Assembly: GCA_012861695.1 (NCBI GenBank)
Contig: JAAOOA010000086.1
Coordinates: forward strand, 1,667,001 to 1,731,000
Direction of reading: 5' to 3'
Origin: Trematomus loennbergii
Taxonomy: Eukaryota > Chordata > Actinopteri > Perciformes > Nototheniidae
Length of the DNA stretch: 64,000 nucleotides
The position numbers and the translations under genes were made by a program. The notes under the pieces are model-generated. The model did not search any database, had not been told where the DNA came from, and saw only the letters and a list, made by a program, of their open reading frames with translations. This document shows, one piece after another, positions 1-23,317 of the stretch (position 1 is the first letter of the stretch; each line of letters starts with the position of its first letter).

Positions 1-505
1 ATATGATGAAACCCCATAATTGACGTAGAGCTGTTGAGGGCTGGACCGGTGATATACAAGCAAAGTTTGGGGGACGATCGGACCGTGTCCATTGGACTTA
101 CAGCGACATCGTGTTTCATGGCGAGTGGTCTGTCGCCATGGCAACGGCATTTGATGACACCCCATAATACGGTTAGATGCGTTGATGGCTGCATCGTTAC
201 CAAACCTGTGAAGTTTTGGGCTGTTTGGAGTATTTTCACTGAAGTTATGAGAAAACCGTGTTTCATGGCGAGCATTGTGTTGCCATGGCAACGGCATTTG
301 AAGAAACCCCATAATTGACGTAGAGCTGTTGAGGGCTGGACCGGTGATATTCAAGCGAAGTTTGGGGGACGATCGGACCGTGTCCATTGGACTTACAGCG
401 ACATCGTGCTTCATGGCGAGTGGTCTGTCACCATGGCAACGGCATTTGATGACACCCCATAATATGCTTAGATGTGTTGATGGCTGCATCGTTACCAAAC
501 CTGTC
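1..505. repeat. Edge of a 147-bp satellite array with dimer organisation
   Basis: The segment GTGTTTCATGGCGAG recurs at 111 and 258, and with one change at 405, exactly 147 bp apart each time. At a longer scale 12-305 is repeated almost exactly from 306, a 294-bp unit. Each unit is therefore two diverged 147-bp monomers, A then B. The copy starting at 453 decays after about 505. The array begins before the window. The reading frames across it are periodic by-products of the repeat, not genes. Confidence 0.8.
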
Positions 506-778
506 AATGTGACATCATCGTGTTCCATGACACAGGTGTTTATATTCAGTGGCGTTTTTATATGTACAAAAGTGGTGGGGCACAAAAAACTTAGATGTCT
601 ATATATAAGCTTCTGCAGTGACGTGCAGTGAGGTTCATGGCTGGTGAGTCACTGGCCCTGACTCTTCAGGTTTACAAATATTATATTTTGACCTAAATCA
701 ATACCCAAAAAATGTAATTTTATCATTTAAATATTGAATTGTTCTCTCTTAGTAAGATCCCATTTTCAATAAAATTGT

Positions 779-900
779 GGTCTTACCTTGACTTGAAGAT
801 GAAGTCCATTTGCCTATCCTTCTGGACAAAAATTTCTATTACTTTTTTGTCCTCCTTATCTTCTTGTAGTTTCAAAAGTCTATCATAAATCTAATCGATA
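779..900 (-). other. Exon-like coding fragment, unidentified
   Basis: Read on the minus strand this stretch encodes a charged, helix-like peptide (DRLLKLQEDKEDKKVIEIFV, then a few more residues) and stops at a good splice donor, AAG|GTAAGA, near 785. It resembles the C-terminal part of a MADF/SANT-type transposon-derived protein, but I do not recognise the family. No partner exons are visible nearby, so it is most likely a relic. Confidence 0.25.
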
Positions 901-1688
901 GATTTATGATTAAAAAATTATAAAAGTAGGGTAGACATGTGGATATTATCCGGCTGAACAAAACGTGCATTTATCTAACAGGTACGTTTCCCACAGATCT
1001 TATTTCGAGCTATTTTCTAAAATCCAATTAACAACAGGAGGGGTCACAGACATAAGACCAGCTATTAAATAAAGCTCTTCTGACCTTAGCTATCATGTGG
1101 GTACCAATCACAGAGCTTGAGGACTAATCACGGGGTTTGTCAAGCAAAGTGCACTTAAAAAAGGGGAAAGTGGGGTTGTTCAATTTGCAAATATGCAGTT
1201 AATATATGAGACAGAATTTATTCATGTTTCTCATCGAAACATCAATCAATCATGTAGAACTATTTTAATCCTGAGGGGTGTACGTTCTATAAGTCTCAAT
1301 CATGTTAAGAAATAAGAAAAAAGTTATGTTTATCTCTGTAACTCCGCCCACTGAGCACATACGTCAGCAGCTTGCTCTGCAGCCGATTACTCATCTTCTA
1401 ATTATTATTGACAAATATTTTATTCACAAATCAAAATGGTCGGACTCAAAACCCTACTTTTAATAGTTTCTTAATTGAACTTGAACAATATGGCACTTTA
1501 ATGGACAAGATGAAAAGCAGAAAGCCAGCCTCCACTTGGGAAAACGCAGTCAAGCCAGCCCGCACGTGATATTGCGGTGCGCGAATATCCTATGCATTAC
1601 GGTAGAGTCCTGGAAAAACTGCGTTCAAAATAAAAGCGCTTACTCGGTCAATAACAAATACACCTAAAAAACATACCAAACATATTAA

Positions 1689-2056
1689 AGGTGGGGTAGG
1701 TAAGTTTGAGAAACCAGCTCGAGATCGCTAACATTTGAAAATACACAACCGGAGAAAATCTGCCACTTCCTTATAGAGCCCTTCCTCCAACACACACGAA
1801 CGCGCACATGACCAATGAGGGCACGAGATAAGTTCGTGCACAGATGGAAGGCTGACAGGCAGGTAGGCCATCCAGTTATTTTAGCCGGGCCGGTTAAAAT
1901 AATTGGTCGTCCTTTTTACAGTATTACGGCTTCCACAGATGACATTTTTTTATGGATTTTTTGTTAAAGCACTTAAGATATTCCTATATATATATTCCAT
2001 GGAATATAACAAAAAGTGTATCTCGAGCCGGTTTCTCAAACTTACCTACCCCACCT
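1689..2056. mobile_element. Short TTAA-flanked inverted-repeat element (368 bp)
   Basis: The ends are AGGTGGGGTAGGTAAGTTTG and its reverse complement, about 36 bp of good inverted repeat. They are flanked by TTAA at 1685-1688 and 2057-2060. TTAA target duplications are used by piggyBac and Kolobok transposons; no transposase is encoded, so this is a non-autonomous copy. Confidence 0.75.
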
Positions 2057-2155
2057 TTAAATTAAGAAATATGTACTATATAAAGTGATCAATAATTATT
2101 TAAAACAAACTACGTATAAGTACCACATTATAAATGAGTGAATGTAAAATGTAAG

Positions 2156-2408
2156 GAGTTTCAAAATAAAAGACCTTTGAAGTCTCATATATGAGCTATC
2201 ATCCTCTGTTTTTAGATAAGAATAAAACAAAGACTCTCCAGTATCAAAGACTCATTTCACTCCAGGGTGATAGCAGGACACCCCTCTAGTCACTCAGAGA
2301 AAATAAGGACAATCTGATATAGAGTTTCAAAATAAAAGACCTATGAAGTCTCATATATGAGCTATCATGCCTCTGTTTTTAGATAAGAATAAAACAAAAA
2401 CTCTCCAG
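2156..2408 (+). repeat. Tandem unit of about 166 bp, left half of a split array
   Basis: A unit starting GAGTTTCAAAATAAAAGACC occurs at 2156 and 2322. The second copy stops at 2408, where a hAT element is inserted, and resumes at 5586. A third unit starts at 5676 and an inverted partial copy lies at 5780-5871. Without the insertion the spacing is about 166-169 bp. Confidence 0.8.
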
Positions 2409-3839
2409 CAGTGGCGTCGCCTGGCCTGGGCATCCGGGGCTTTAGCCCCGAATGTTTTTTCTGTAGCCCCGGACAATTCTCCCTCAATAATAATTTACGT
2501 GAACCTCATCATGACACAAGAGAGGACGGCAGCACTGTAATTTCCCGTGTTCAGTGAATGCAACAGAGGCATGACACCAGACCAATCAGAGAGTTGCATG
2601 GAAATAAACGTGTGTCATTCAAGCTCGGTTCTGTGTGTGTGTGGCAATAGCGCATTTAGTGTGATAGAGAGAGAGAGAGGGAGGGACCCGTGCCAGCATG
2701 GACCGTGTTGTTAGCATCTGGTTAGCTAGCTGCACTAACGGACATAAGGAGCTGGAGGAGAGTCCTCTCCTCTCAGACTGAGAGACTCAGGTGAGCTAAA
2801 GGGCTCTCTGAGTGTTTAGATACATAACTTTAGTCTAAGTTATCTCAGTGGGTCTCAAACGGTTTGGTCACAAATTATTCAAAATATTATTTCCGCAGTA
2901 CACCTTTATATGATCATTATAGTTATACAAAAAATAAGAGAATAAAGGAAAAACAGTTATGAAATACTATATGGCAGTAAAACAAGAATAGAGTTTAAAA
3001 GGGGAGTGATTAGTAAAATATCCATAAAGAAAAAGAAAATCTGTTTACAGTTCTGCTTCATATGGGTGTTGAGAGAGGTATCCATAAATCTCTTCATTTT
3101 GCTCTCAAAGTGCACCAGATTGATGCTTTTAACTTCAATATTTAAAAAAAAATCTTCCCGGGGGAGCATCCCCCGGACCCCCCTAGAGGAGGTGAGGTCC
3201 GCCCCCCACTCATAAAAAATACCACTTTACCCCTGCCTATATGCTGTGAGCTGATTATCGAGCCTTCATTGTAACAGTCGCGGGTGTACTGTGTGTGTGC
3301 GTGTGGGGAGTGTTCAGGGCTGGACTGGGACAGCAAATCGGCCCTGGCATTTAGACCCAGACCGGCCCAAATCCATAAAACAAACGAATAGTAGCGGTTC
3401 CTGACAAGAAGAATAACTCAGTATAATTTTAAAAAACGCTATTATTATCCTTTTTACGTACCAGGGGCAAACAAAACTAATACATACCACAAGTATGTGT
3501 AACTATCAATCATTAGAAATTAGACATTCAAACCCTCTCACAAAGCGAACAGTGACCGAGCACTAATAGGGTATGCCCCCCCAGAAGAAAAGTTTTCAAA
3601 ATAACCCCTTAAATGATGACTTCTAGTGAATTTAGGGGGGGGGGACCCTATAGTGCCCTGCCTCCCCTTTCTATGACAACACAATAGAGATAGGACCAGA
3701 TGAGTCTACAGGATGGTCGACGGCATCTTTTTATATACATTGACGCTTTCATTTAATTTTTCCATCCTTTTTTTAATCGCTGTAATTGTATTGCCTTTTT
3801 CATCTGTACACACGACACCTATTGCACGTCTGTCCGTCC

Positions 3840-4048
3840 TGAGAGGGATCCCTCTTCTGTTGCTCTCACAGAGGTTTCTTCCTACTTTCCACTGTTAATT
3901 GTGGGGTCTGTTTTGGGGAGTTTTTCCTTGAGCGCTGCAAGGGTCTAAGGACAGAGGATGTCGTACCTGTACACACTGTGAAGCCCTCTGAGACAAATTG
4001 TAATTTGTGATATTGGGCTATATAAATAAAATGTGATTGATTGATTGA
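3840..4048 (+). repeat. L2-like LINE 3' tail
   Basis: The stretch ends GGCTATATAAATAAAATGTG followed by repeated ATTG. This is the typical 3' end of fish L2/CR1-type LINEs, with a short tandem tail. It lies inside the inner hAT element, so it either was captured by it or inserted later. Confidence 0.6.
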
Positions 4049-4393
4049 CGCACGCAAGGGGCTATAGTGCAAGTCTTAGGCGGCTGGTTTCTCAGAACCT
4101 CACAGAGCACACAGAACTGAAGGAACACAGGCTTAACCAAAAATACTATCCACTGTCTTTATTTTTTTTCCTGAGAATAGGTTTGAAAGAGACAGATTTA
4201 AATTTACAAAGAGAGTTGAAGCAACATTTGACAGAAATCCCACATAAATTACAAAAGTACACAACTAGCAAGATATATATACTGTATATATATACTGTAC
4301 ACACAAAGTAACTTATATACTAGACTGAAATAACTCAAATGAATGCTTGTTGTGGAGAGGGGCACTATGTCCAGCGTCCATTCCTCGGGGTAG

Positions 4394-4545
<152 letters not shown>

Positions 4546-5084
4546 TTGGGGGGCTTTGGGAGAGTCAAAAAGGATGCAGGTGACCTCTTTGGTCCCTGAT
4601 AGAGGTCCATACAAATAGGCATTGACATAACAATACCACACAGTTAATGTCAAAACTACATGTGTGCCTCATTTTTTTTCTATTTCTATATTATTCATTC
4701 TATATATTGTCAATCAAAACTACCACAAAAAGCTGACTATAAACATTTTTTCAGGTCCCAAAAGACCACTGTTGCCCTTATAACCACATAAGTAAATATA
4801 CAAACAAAACAAGCTGCCAGCTGACAGTAATTGTTCATGAATGGTGGTTAACAAAATAATGACATTCTTTCAATGAGACAACGTATCAGAGTCCCATTAA
4901 GCTATATTTTAACTTGCCAGGGAAAACCTAAAAAGCCAGCTTACTAGCTCGTAGGTTAACGAATGTTTCTCTTATAATATTTGTCTTATTAGTGCTTCAT
5001 CAAGGGGATATTAATGGGTTCCAGAACTACAGAGTATCATAACCTTAATAATAATCTTTTCCTAATTTTCTTAGCTTCTGCTTA

Positions 5085-5230
5085 CCGCGAGTTCTCCTCC
5101 CTCTCCCCACTCGCGCTGATCTCTCTCCCTCTCATCATCTTCCTCACCACCAATATCGGCCACGGGTGCTGAAGATGGACCTGCTCCCCCTTTTCGCTTG
5201 GCCTTCGTCTTCGCCTTCGCCTTCTCCATT
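5085..5230 (-). pseudogene. Remnant first exon of a transposase-like protein
   Basis: On the minus strand an ATG at 5230 opens a frame rich in Lys-Ala (MEKAKAKTKAKRKGGAG) and then Glu/Asp/Arg. It ends at a good donor, GCG|GTAAGC, near 5090. Many fish hAT (ZMYM-like) transposases start with such a basic leader. The rest of the gene is absent, so this is a decayed copy in the inner hAT element. Confidence 0.45.
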
Positions 5231-5585
5231 TCTAACTCGAACTTTTTTTTTCTCGAACGGCCGGCTCACCTCCTGGGGGCGTGATTTAATGATGCACACT
5301 GAGCGGCCCAAAGGGGGAGGTGATTAAAGATTTGATTGGGCCGGCCCAGTGTCAATGACTAAAAACATTTAAACAGAGGGCCAATCTACCCGTCTTATGG
5401 GCCGGGACTTCAGAAAAAAAAAAAATGACGTGTCGGCCCAAAAGGCACGTCGGCCCACCGGGAAAATGCCCGGTATGCCAGATGGCCAGTCCAGCCCTGG
5501 GAGTGTTGCAGTAAAAAATGCCACTGTAGTGCCGCCGCCACTGTGGGCTAAGCCCGAATGTTTTCAGGTCCAGGCGACGCCCCTG

Positions 5586-5871
5586 CTCTCCAGTATCAAA
5601 GACTCATTTCACTCCAGGGTGATAGCAGGACATCCCAACCAGTCACTCAGAAAAAAATCAGGACATTCTGATGTAGAGTTTCAAAATAAAAGACATTTGA
5701 AATCTCTATTGTATGAGCTATCATCCCTCTGTTTTTAAATAAGAATAAAACAAAAACTCTCTAGAGTTTAAAAATAAAAGGGATGATAGCTCATATATGA
5801 GACTTCAAAGGTCTTTTATTTTGAAACTCTACATCAGAATGTCCTGATTTATTCTGAGTGACTAGATGGGG
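5586..5871 (+). repeat. Right half of the split 166-bp array, plus inverted copy
   Basis: This continues the unit cut at 2408, then has a further unit from 5676 and a reversed copy at 5780-5871, so the array ends in a palindrome-like arrangement. Confidence 0.75.
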
Positions 5872-5879
5872 TGATACGA

Positions 5880-6807
5880 TAGATGTCTTGTAATGCTGTT
5901 GAGGAACCTGCGACCCAAGTCTTTCATTCATTGCATAACTTCAACATAGTTGTGTATATGATATGTCAATAAACCTTTGAAAATCTTGAAATCTTGAAAG
6001 GGATGTGAAAAATAGTCATTATATACAGTCTTTAATTAACTATTAGTAGAGAATAACGAGTAATGAATATACTTTATAGGGATCTGCAGATAAATGTTTA
6101 GTCTTCTCAAGCACCAACTACCAAATATCTCTCCTGATTGTTGGCACTTGACAATCACCTTTCCTGAATTTTACTCAGGTGTAACTAAAGTCTGCTTTAA
6201 GGGTTGTTATATTTCACATCATTAATCAGAATCTGCAAAGTAACTAAAATAAATGTAGTGGAGTAAAAATACCAGGTTAACCTCTGAATTGTAGTGGAGT
6301 AGAATTACAAAGTAACAATGAGCTGTCATGTGGGTATATGTTAATGCTGCCCATTATGGACACAAGCAATTTTCACCCATTTATTAATTATATGTTTTAA
6401 ATTTGATAACAGTGTGCCAGTGTTTAATACTGGCAACTTCTAATTGTGGGAAAAACGAAAACGTTCCCAGTAGAGACTGGCATTATACGATTTAAAATAA
6501 AAACAATAATCGTGGCTTGATAGTGAGTAAGAACATGTTTTTATGAACCACACAGCTTCCGGTCTTCCAAGACCCGACCGGACAAAAAGACGTGTTGCAG
6601 GCACGAAACATACTACCAATAGAAATACATTGCTTTTAAAATCGTTCTGTGTGACACGAAAAAAAGGGGAAAATCGTGTTGGTGAACACGAATCAATAGA
6701 TTACATGTCGTGACTATAACACGAAATGCCGTGAGACTGGGTTGGTCCTCAGTAACACACGGCAGGCTTAAGGAAAGTAAGTCCAAGGGTTGCAGAGATA
6801 AACTCAG

Positions 6808-6839
<32 letters not shown>

Positions 6840-7550
6840 GCACGCACACAGATGTATCGCAGTATGATTCACTTAAGATAAAGAACTGCATTTCAGCTGA
6901 GGTGAATCATATTTGACGCTACTGAGGTGATGATGTGTCATAAACTCTATGTTGTAAATAATTGTTATCAATACTTTACAATATTATTATGAGATTTTCA
7001 GCTGACCCTAGCTGAGGTGATAGCATGATGCTAGGGTGAGAGGATTCATGTATCTGTAGGCCTGCAGCCATCATGGCTCATTCTCAGCAGGAAATGAAAC
7101 ATAAGCTGATGGTTTCAGGCGACAACATCTGTTCTGAAGGCTGTAACTTCGTCCTTCACCTGCGGTTACAACATCAAGGTTTCTTGTCACAACAACATAC
7201 CCTCTTGTTTTTTATAAAGAGATTTACTGTAATCAGACAAGCTCTGTGTGAATTTAAACAATCAGCACTAGCTGAAACGGTTCTTATCAGGAAAAGGACC
7301 CAAAAATGATCTTACAACTGGCAAAATAAAGCATAAGCCGCTTTTTATTTCCCCACACTGATGGTCAGCTGTTTGAAAACCTTGTCTTTGCCACCATTAT
7401 TACAATTATTGTAGACCAAAACTGATTAATTCATGAATTCATTTGGGCATATCTTTGTCAACAAAGTACTCAAATCTAGAGTTATCGAGTATTAATGTGT
7501 ACGGCCAGGCTGCTGAATGAGTTAAGCCCAGGGTATTGACAAAGTATGCT
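5880..7550. other. Intergenic stretch without a gene
   Basis: AT-rich sequence with a LINE-like tail near 5960-6000 and a short (CA)n tract at 6818-6840. I see no supported exon. Confidence 0.6.
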
Positions 7551-7555
7551 CAGTG

Positions 7556-9504
7556 TTGCATTTACACGGGAACGAAACGGGTTGTATCTGCATAGTTTCT
7601 CTTGCGTATAGCCCTTTCATTTACACGAGGCCGTAACAAAACGATAGAAACGGACCCCGCAAATGATAACGGGTCCCAAGGTGGATAGATTTGCAAACTA
7701 AACGCTCTGGGGGGTCAAACGAGTCCGTGTAATCGCCTCTATACGATCATTTCCCGATAGATGAAGCCATAGCCCCGCCTCTCCCCGCCTCTGCTACTCA
7801 CTGCTGTAGCATGGTCAGTAGCTACTGTCAGTAGCTACTGCTAGTGCTACTGCTACTGACCATGCTACAGATGTTAGTACAACATCTACAGCTCGACCAT
7901 GCTACAGATGTTAGTGCAAAATCTACAGCTCCTCTACCACAACCATCAGCAACAAGTGGACATGGAGAATTACATGAACTACTACATGTTGCTAAATCCA
8001 CCGCGGAGCATAAACAGAAGGGCAACCATGGCAACCATGCTCCGGGTAGTGATGTGTTGGTCACGAACGAGCCGGCTCAAAGAGCCGGCTCTTTTAAGTG
8101 AACGACGGGAGCCGGCTCGCGCCTGCGAACGAGACGTTTTTTTTGGTTTGTTTTTTGTTAAGTAATACAAGACAGAATGATGTGATGATCTCCGCGCTAC
8201 AGCTGCTCTGTGCATGCATGCAGTGACATGTAATATCCAAGGATTAGAGACTGTTGGATGCTGCTGTTTTGAGCATTGCAATACATTTATTTGTATTATG
8301 TTTTTTATGATTAGAGACGGTTGGATGCTGCTGTACTGAGCATTGCAATATATTTATTTTCACTATGTTATTTATTTATGATTATCCTTGGGCTCAGCAA
8401 AGATTTGATGTCAGCTGTTGCTGTCTTTTTTTCTATAGTTAATACTGAAATAGAGCCCTGCTGTTTTGTCAGGGCCTTTTCTTTAAAGGTCCCATGTCAT
8501 GGCCATTTCTACTGATCATAATTCCATTGTTGAGGTCTACTAGAATAGATTTATATTGTGCATTTTTCCAAACTCACATTGGTTTCTCATACAGCATCTC
8601 TGTAAACTACGTGTATTCACTGAATTTCACTCTCTGCCTTTAACGGCTCGTTGTAGCTCCAATAGCTCCAGCCCCCACCCTCCCTGTGAGCACAGTGTGC
8701 TCTGATTGGTCGGGACGTTGTGAATCGCGCTGAGCTCCGTGGAGGTGTTGTTTCCTTGTTTAGCATACATAGCGAAACACAGCCAAACTCATCCTGAGCA
8801 CACACAAAGTCACAGCCGAAGTAAAAACAATAAGTGTGGCTTGATATTGAGTAAGAAAAAGGTTGATAAACTCTGAGAGAATGGGTCTGCAGAGAGAATT
8901 TGGCCGCGATCCCAACTGTCTGTTATCAGCCTGCAGCCAGGGAGGAGAAATCAGCAGAGCTGCCTGTGTGTGAGGAAGTCCGTGGATTGGTCAATTTGGA
9001 CCAATCAGGGGGCTTAACGTAACGGCTCCGCGGACGTAACGTAACGGCTCCACAGATTGGTCCATTTCGTTCCAGGTACGGGGTTACGTCACCCCGTTCC
9101 GGAAGAATCAAATGGACAATGACGTATCTCCAACGAGGTGTTTTGGGGAGGTATTTTCTGTGTTAGAGTTTTACTCCCTACAGGGTGTACTTTGAGGGTT
9201 TTGACTCTGCACACCGGTTAAATGCATAAAAACCTTCATAACACACAAGGGACGGGTAATAACCGGAAAAGCATGACATGGGACCTTTAAATATCATTTT
9301 AAAATGTCGATACAGTAGCCCCTTTTTTTAAATGTCTATGCTTAAGTTTTTATAGGTGTTGCTATCTGCTTTGTGTAGCGTGGTTTGTGGTCGAGCGGTC
9401 TCGTGTGAACAGACACGTTAAATGAATCGAATGCGTGTGAACGGAAGACTTTTTTGAAAACGCATACGGTGCATAAACGCAAACGTTCCCGTGTAAAGGC
9501 AGCA
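7556..9504. mobile_element. Inverted-repeat DNA transposon, interrupted by a TTAA element
   Basis: TTTACACGGGAACG near 7561 is matched by CGTTCCCGTGTAAA near 9485. No coding capacity remains. Within it lie a short imperfect tandem repeat (7840-7930, GCTACAGATGTTAGT motif), a palindromic GAGCCGGCTC-type repeat (8070-8120), and the complete nested element at 8487-9286. Exact ends are uncertain because I see no clear target duplication. Confidence 0.6.
8487..9286. mobile_element. TTAA-flanked non-autonomous transposon, family 'AGGTCCCATG' (complete copy)
   Basis: Ends AGGTCCCATGTCATG and CATGACATGGGACCT are perfect inverted repeats between TTAA at 8483-8486 and 9287-9290. Related copies start at 51980 (reversed and truncated) and 59071, also next to TTAA. 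No transposase is encoded. TTAA suggests piggyBac or Kolobok mobilisation. Confidence 0.85.
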
Positions 9505-9599
9505 TAAGTCACAGCACTGTCTGCATTGTTAGCTTACCTAAATTCAAGGTAACATAGGAATTGCAATTCAACGACAAATGACTTGCTTTTATTTTGAAG

Positions 9600-9801
9600 G
9601 CGTGTTACATAACTTCCGGTCTGCACCGGGTGTGTTGTTTGTTATTGACGCATGAAGCCCCGTTCTTTCCAGGTTGGACCTGCTGCCGAGCCACCGTTTA
9701 TTCCTGCGGGCCTTTGTTCTGCATTTCCCCTGTAGCCGGAATACCTTTTGAAACCCTTTGAGGATTAATTATATTTGTTTATTTTTTATTTTTTGATCAA
9801 G
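9600..9801 (+). promoter_or_regulatory. Putative tspan13 promoter and 5' UTR
   Basis: This more GC-rich stretch just upstream of the tspan13 start contains ACTTCCGG at about 9611, an ETS-type site, and no TATA box at a suitable place. The transcription start cannot be fixed from sequence alone. Confidence 0.4.
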
Positions 9802-20506
<10,705 letters not shown>

Positions 20507-21015
20507 GTGAGCTCCGGCTGCTCCGTCACCTCCGCCTCTGCCCTCCTTTTATGGACTTTGTAAATAAAACACTGATCGTTGTGTTTCCACTGAGGGCTGC
20601 AACATGCTGTTATTATGTTTGGAGTGGAGTGTGTTCTGGAGTGTTTGTGTGGCACACACGTTGCCTCCAGTGTGACAGCTCTGCATCAGAAACATTTACA
20701 GTTAGTTCACTGACACTATTGTGTACAGCAGTCTGCTCTGTATTATAAAGTATTTATGCAGCCTGCCTCATGTAACACTGTTCATCTCCTTTGGTGTTCA
20801 TTGTTTGTCTGCCCCACTGAACGCAATGCTGCTCCTCACATTGGTATGATGACATTATTTTGACTGTGTGTGTGTGTGTGTGGGGGGGGGGTGTGTGTGT
20901 GTGGTGGCACATTTGGCCTTCTGCATGATTCTTCTGCAGATATTAGCTCCTGTATGAGAGCTGCACCTGTCTGAGCCTTTTTACTGTAAATCTGAATAAA
21001 ACACTGATTTCTCTG
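20507..21015 (+). other. tspan13 3' UTR
   Basis: Non-coding sequence after the stop. AATAAA signals occur at about 20561 and 20995-21000; the second gives a UTR of about 0.5 kb. A GT/G-rich tract lies at 20864-20902. Confidence 0.6.
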
Positions 21016-23300
21016 GCTTCTTGTCTTCTGTTTTACTCTGTACAATTGTTTCAATTCAAAACAATAGGGAACATTATTGTGTATTATTCAGTCTTAAAGG
21101 TCAGATTTTCTGTAAATACAAAGCACAAGTTGCTCAGCACAATAAGTTCATTTTTCATTGTTTTAAATACCAAGTCAGTATTCAGTATCTTAACAGTCAG
21201 TATCTTAACATACATAAAAGAAGACTGAGTGCTACATTAGATTGAATAATTGTTACACGTCATAGTTTTGGGATTGCCATCTAGTTTTTGGGTGAATGTC
21301 AAGCAAAATCTAACATATAGTGTTCATTTGAAGTCAAAACCACAGAAACATAATCAAATAACTCGGTCATAAAGGGGCTTTAAACTGAATATGAGGAGTA
21401 GGGCCATGAATAGTGATGCATTCACTTACTGTCGTTCAAACAATATCAGCTCTGTGAAAACGTGAAAGGATAAGTATGTTACAGATATATCTACACAGAA
21501 AAGCTGACTTGACATTGGTTTTCCTTTCCTGAATCTCTGTCCTAGGTTCAGGTTCAGAGGATTTTAGTTGAAGTCCTGACCAACCACCTCGTGCCACGTT
21601 CTCCTGCTCTAAGCAGCTCAGGACACAGAATAACAGTCTGTGTGGAGCCTCAGTAACCTAGCAACAGGAACAAGCCTTCAGTGCTGACAGTGTAAACCCG
21701 CCCATCCAGGATGTGGAACACACACACACACACACTGAACACAATGTGCTATGAACAAATTCCTTGCCAAAGCATTTTCACTGCTTAATTCATTTAAATA
21801 TATACTATGTTGGTCATATCAAAGTTAAAATGATAACCATGAGCTGTGGATTGTTGTTGGAGTTCACTAAACTGATAATACTGTTTAACAAATGAACAAC
21901 AACTGTATTGTTAATTATTTGGCATACTTCCCAGATTGCTTTGCTTTTACTCAAGCCATGTCTTGAATACGTCCTGCAGAAATTGGTGGGCTTGGGAACT
22001 CCTGGGCTAATGAAAAATCGAACTTTTCTTATGTTTTTTTTTTTAGTCTGAACATTTAAAGATGCCTTTAAAGCTGTACTAATCGATGTGTTTATAGCTG
22101 TATATTAGCAATGGATTTATTAATCAGGTGTATATAGTCTAAACACCCACTGTTAGAGACTCACTGGGAAACATTGTGGAGGGTTCAGCAGCTCACTCCA
22201 CTCGACCCCAAATGAAGGATGCTCTGAATCTGCTGGATGCTTTAGCAGGAAACTGCTTCCTGTCAAATATGGTGTCCACTGCCCTCAGGTAACCTTGGAG
22301 ACACTAATGTTCCCTGCAGGCCTTACTGATGGAATATAGATCCTTAAACTCTCCACCACTTACTGCAAACTAGCTTTGAGGCTTAACAAATATTTGATAG
22401 TGTGCAGTGATGACTTTTTTGTGTAGGTCAATCTGGAAGTTAGCATCCCAAGACAAGGCCAATGGGATTTTTTTCATTTGATTTAGGAATACTGCAGAAA
22501 ATAAGCTCCGGCGACAACACCGCGAAGCTAAAGGCGGCTAATGTTTGAAGTGATGACGTTTATAAGTGTCAAGTTTAGCCACTTGTTAGCTAACGCTGTG
22601 TCAGGCACATATACATTTCAGAAATTCATCAGTTAGGGTTTACTGTCGTTTTTTATGTTGTAGAACAAAACGTGAAAATCTCAGGCATCGAACCGAACCA
22701 CGTTAAAAAACATTGATTTCGCAACAAGGGAGTTTGGAAGTGCTGAAATAAACTAATTTTCCAGTTTAGGACTTATCCCTGCACCACCATATAGGATGGG
22801 ACTTTTAAATGAATATTTCCCTTATATCATAGCCTGGATTCAATGATATGGCAAATAAGTTATAAACATAACCAGGATTTTGACTACTGTAGTAGTGTTT
22901 TAGTTGCTGCATAAGTATCTGTAGTATTACATTGCATTGATGTATTAGCACAACAGTGCATGAATTATATATCTATAACTATATTTCATATTATATATCT
23001 ATATCCTGTTAACTAGTAGTAGTAGCAGCATTAGCACATTAAGTTAGCATTATTCTTTAGTTTATTATTCATATTTACTCTTGAGTGTTATAATTCCCTG
23101 CAATGTGTTGGCAAATGAAAAAGCATGACCCATATTGTACGTATGAACAGTTCCATATTTATTTAAAAGACATTCTGGATGTACAGCAATAATATTAATA
23201 AAGGGAAGGATCAGAAAGGGAATTTAAGGCGGAAACAAGTGAAGTTGAAGAGAAGGAATTTTGCAGTGCGTAGTTTTCCACGTGTAAACTGAAGGGACCG
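21016..23300. other. Intergenic, no gene seen
   Basis: Between tspan13 and agr2, which are convergent. AT-rich sequence with a diffuse repeat at about 22070-22800 that shares GCTAAAGGCGGCTAATGTT-like words with 31110-31150 and 52350. I found no exon. Confidence 0.5.
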
Positions 23301-23317
23301 CGTGTGACTCCTCGGGC

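Noticed and set aside
34..631. Two similar frames of about 95 codons with shared blocks
   Set aside because: Both are copies of one satellite unit; the similarity reflects the DNA repeat.
7828..8281. Overlapping frames with repeated Leu/Gln and Ser/Cys on both strands
   Set aside because: Caused by an imperfect tandem repeat and a GAGCCGGCTC palindrome inside a DNA transposon.
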